7,264 nt of DNA from Paracoccaceae bacterium (lineage in GTDB: Bacteria > Pseudomonadota > Alphaproteobacteria > Rhodobacterales > Rhodobacteraceae). This document shows, in pieces, positions 5,626 to 7,264 of the stretch (position 1 is its first letter; each line of letters starts with the position of its first letter). The stretch spans positions 1 through 7,264 of the forward strand of contig JALSHL010000001.1 in the NCBI GenBank assembly GCA_026982255.1. Reading direction: 5' to 3'. The position numbers and the translations under genes are program-made. The notes under the pieces are model-generated. The model ran no database searches and had not been told where the DNA came from. It saw only the letters and a list, made by a program, of their open reading frames with translations.

Positions 5626-6609
5626 TTAATCCAGCAAATGACAGGCGGCAAAACGGCCGTTGCCAAAATCGCGCCATTCCGGTTCCTCGGAACGGCAGAT
5701 ATCCTGCACTTTCGGGCAGCGTGTGCAGAAGTTGCACCCCTGCGGCGGGTTCGACGGGCTGGGCACGTCCCCTTGCAGGATAATCCGTTTGCGGGTCGAT
5801 GTGCCCGCCGGATCGGGGTGCGGCACCGCCGAGAGCAACGCCTGCGTATAGGGGTGCATCGGCGCGTCATACAATTCGTCGCGCGGGGCCAGTTCGACAA
5901 TCTTGCCCAGATACATCACCGCCACCCGCGTCGCCAGATGGCGCACCATCGACAGATCGTGGCTGATGAACAGATAGGTCAGGCCGAACTGCTCCTGCAA
6001 ATCCTCCAGCAGGTTGACCACCTGCGCCTGGATGGAAACGTCCAGCGCCGCAATCGGTTCGTCGCAAACAATGAATTTCGGGTTCAGCGCCAGCGCCCGC
6101 GCAATACCGATACGCTGGCGCTGCCCGCCGGAAAACTCGTGCGGGTAGCGGTCGGCAAAGCGCCGCGCCAGCCCGACCGCATCCATCAGCTCCGCCACCC
6201 TCTCGCGCTTGGCCTTGCGGCCGAGCTTCGTGTGTTCGTCCAGCGGCTCGGCAATGATCGAGCCGACCGTCATGCGCGGGTTCAGGCTCGCCTGCGGGTC
6301 CTGGAAAATCATCTGCATCTCGGGGCGCAGGTTGCGCAGTTTCTTGCCGTGGATATGCCCGATTTCCCTGCCGTCCATCTCGATGGAACCGCCCGTGATG
6401 TCATAGAGCCGCAGGATAGCGCGGCCGGCGGTCGATTTCCCGCAGCCGCTCTCGCCGACCAGCCCCAGCGTCTCGCCCTCGAAAATGTCGAAGGTGATGC
6501 CGTCCACGGCCTTCACCTCGCCGACGCGCCGTTGCAGGATGCCACGGTGGATCGGGAAGTGCATGGTCAGCCTGTCGACCCGCACCAGCGGTTTTGCATC
6601 ATCCAGCAT
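5626..6609 (-). CDS. ABC importer ATPase, DppF/OppF family
   Basis: A 327-residue cytoplasmic ATPase subunit, normal for DppF/OppF. Seen in order: N-terminal VRVDRLTMHFP and the GILQRRVGEVKAVDG insertion typical of the F-type subunit; Walker A GESGCGKST (52-60); Q-loop with Gln103 in FQDPQASLNP; ABC signature FSGGQRQR (159-166); Walker B FIVCDEP with Glu184; D-loop AALD; switch histidine His217 in ISHD. All catalytic residues are present. The C-terminal oligopeptide-transporter extension (about 247-327) has HPYTQALLSAVP and the cysteines 292, 298, 305 and 323 (CX5CX6CX17C), plus an extra Cys295. I chose the ATG at 6609 because GGAG lies 6 bases upstream and the protein then begins as family members do. 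It overlaps the end of the dppD-like gene by 11 bases. It should pair with that ATPase as the heterodimeric motor of the importer. Confidence 0.93.
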   Translation of the reverse strand: MLDDAKPLVRVDRLTMHFPIHRGILQRRVGEVKAVDGITFDIFEGETLGLVGESGCGKSTAGRAILRLYDITGGSIEMDGREIGHIHGKKLRNLRPEMQMIFQDPQASLNPRMTVGSIIAEPLDEHTKLGRKAKRERVAELMDAVGLARRFADRYPHEFSGGQRQRIGIARALALNPKFIVCDEPIAALDVSIQAQVVNLLEDLQEQFGLTYLFISHDLSMVRHLATRVAVMYLGKIVELAPRDELYDAPMHPYTQALLSAVPHPDPAGTSTRKRIILQGDVPSPSNPPQGCNFCTRCPKVQDICRSEEPEWRDFGNGRFAACHLLD

Positions 6610-7264
6610 GGCGTTCTCCGTCGATATGCACATCCCACCAGCAGGCGACATCGTGATCGTTGCCGATATCCACCCGCACCGGATTTTCCCGCCGGCAGCG
6701 CTCGAAGGCATATTTGCAGCGCGGCGCGAATTCGCAGCTCGTCGGGGCGGCGTTCATGTTCGGCGGCTGCCCGTCAATCGACAGCAGGCGCTCGTTACGC
6801 TCGCCCTCGACCTTCGGCAGGGTTTCCAGCAGGGCCTGCGTATAGGGGTGCTGCGGGTTGCGGAACAGTTCCTTCACCGGCGCATGCTCGACAATCTGCC
6901 CGGCATACATCACGGCAATCCGGTCGGCTATTTCCGCCACCACGCCCAGATCGTGGGTGATCCAGACAATCGCCATGCCCAGTTTCTGGCGAAGCTCCTT
7001 CACCAGTTCCAGTATCTGCGCCTGAATGGTCACATCCAGCGCCGTTGTCGGCTCGTCCGCGATCAGCACCTTGGGATCGCAGGCCAGCGCGATGGCGATC
7101 ATCACCCGCTGGCGCATCCCGCCGGAAAACTGGTGCGGGAAGTCCTTTAACCGGCTGGCTGCATCGGGAATCCCGACCAGCTCCAGCAACTCCACCGCAC
7201 GGACGCGGGCCTGCTTCTTGTTCATCCCCAGATGCTCGCGCAGCGGCTCCATCAACTGGAATCC
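6599..7264 (-). CDS. ABC importer ATPase, DppD/OppD family, C-terminal 221 residues (5' end outside window)
   Basis: The frame is open to the right edge of the window (GFQLMEPLREH at its start), so the true start, Walker A and Q-loop lie beyond 7264. Visible in window numbering: ABC signature FSGGMRQRV (46-54), Walker B VLIADEP with Glu71, D-loop TALD, and switch histidine His104 in ITHD. The C-terminal extension has HPYTQALLETLP (139-150) and Cys177, Cys183, Cys190 and Cys208, spaced CX5CX6CX17C. The D-type signature FSGGMRQR and the gene order point to DppD rather than DppF. It is the first transporter gene seen in the direction of transcription; the operon promoter is not in the window. 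It overlaps the dppF-like gene by 11 bases, indicating coupled translation and matched amounts of the two ATPases. The substrate is unknown. Confidence 0.93.
   Translation of the reverse strand, partial: GFQLMEPLREHLGMNKKQARVRAVELLELVGIPDAASRLKDFPHQFSGGMRQRVMIAIALACDPKVLIADEPTTALDVTIQAQILELVKELRQKLGMAIVWITHDLGVVAEIADRIAVMYAGQIVEHAPVKELFRNPQHPYTQALLETLPKVEGERNERLLSIDGQPPNMNAAPTSCEFAPRCKYAFERCRRENPVRVDIGNDHDVACWWDVHIDGERHAG

Noticed and set aside
5576..5737. 54-codon upstream extension of the solute-binding protein
   Set aside because: It runs into the dppF-like gene, hides the signal peptide inside the protein, and has no support equal to the AAGGAGA just before the ATG at 5575.
6610..6711. 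Longer N-terminus for the dppF-like ATPase
   Set aside because: It would overlap the dppD-like gene by up to 113 bases. The ATG at 6609 has GGAG at good spacing and gives the expected family N-terminus.
1838..6960. Very long + strand open frames at 1838-2848, 3045-3992, 3968-5569 and 5563-6960, up to 533 codons
   Set aside because: Each lies opposite a well-recognised transporter gene. Their products are rich in His, Arg and Gln with no recognisable domain, as expected from the antisense of GC-rich coding sequence.

Overview
The window reads as ordinary, well-packed DNA from a GC-rich alphaproteobacterium. The style of the solute-binding protein, the rhodanese and the peptide-type permeases resembles the Rhodobacterales/Roseobacter group; this assignment rests on remembered family resemblance and has not been tested by a search. 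It holds seven protein genes, two of them cut by the window edges. I see no RNA gene, insertion sequence, phage gene, CRISPR array or attachment site.

Left part, + strand (1-1025): the C-terminal 259 residues of the molybdopterin-binding large subunit of a xanthine dehydrogenase-family molybdenum hydroxylase. It is followed, with overlapping stop and start codons (TGATG), by an 81-residue MoaD/ThiS-type sulfur-carrier protein ending in Gly-Gly. Running towards them on the - strand (1663-1022) is an exported rhodanese-like protein; its stop codon and that of the MoaD-like gene share one CTAG.

Middle (1664-1891): a 228-base non-coding gap. It holds the probable promoter of the rhodanese gene, a near-repeat pair, a 10-bp palindrome, and two interlocking inverted repeats just after the transporter operon. 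I find no classical U-tract terminator here.

Right part, - strand (7264-1892): a complete peptide/nickel-type (Opp/Dpp family) ABC importer transcribed as ATPase D, ATPase F, periplasmic binding protein, permease B, permease C. D/F and B/C overlap by 11 and 8 bases, and every downstream gene has a good Shine-Dalgarno. A strong hairpin (8-bp stem) lies between the binding-protein and permease genes and probably lowers permease expression relative to the binding protein. The importer would bind a solute in the periplasm, pass it through the B/C channel, and be powered by the D/F ATPase pair. The substrate cannot be read from sequence.

No clearly new system is visible. The points most worth a second look are the molybdenum hydroxylase/MoaD-like/rhodanese grouping, the regulatory gap at 1720-1880, the intra-operon hairpin, and the identical four-cysteine spacing at the C-termini of both ATPases, which suggests iron-sulfur clusters.
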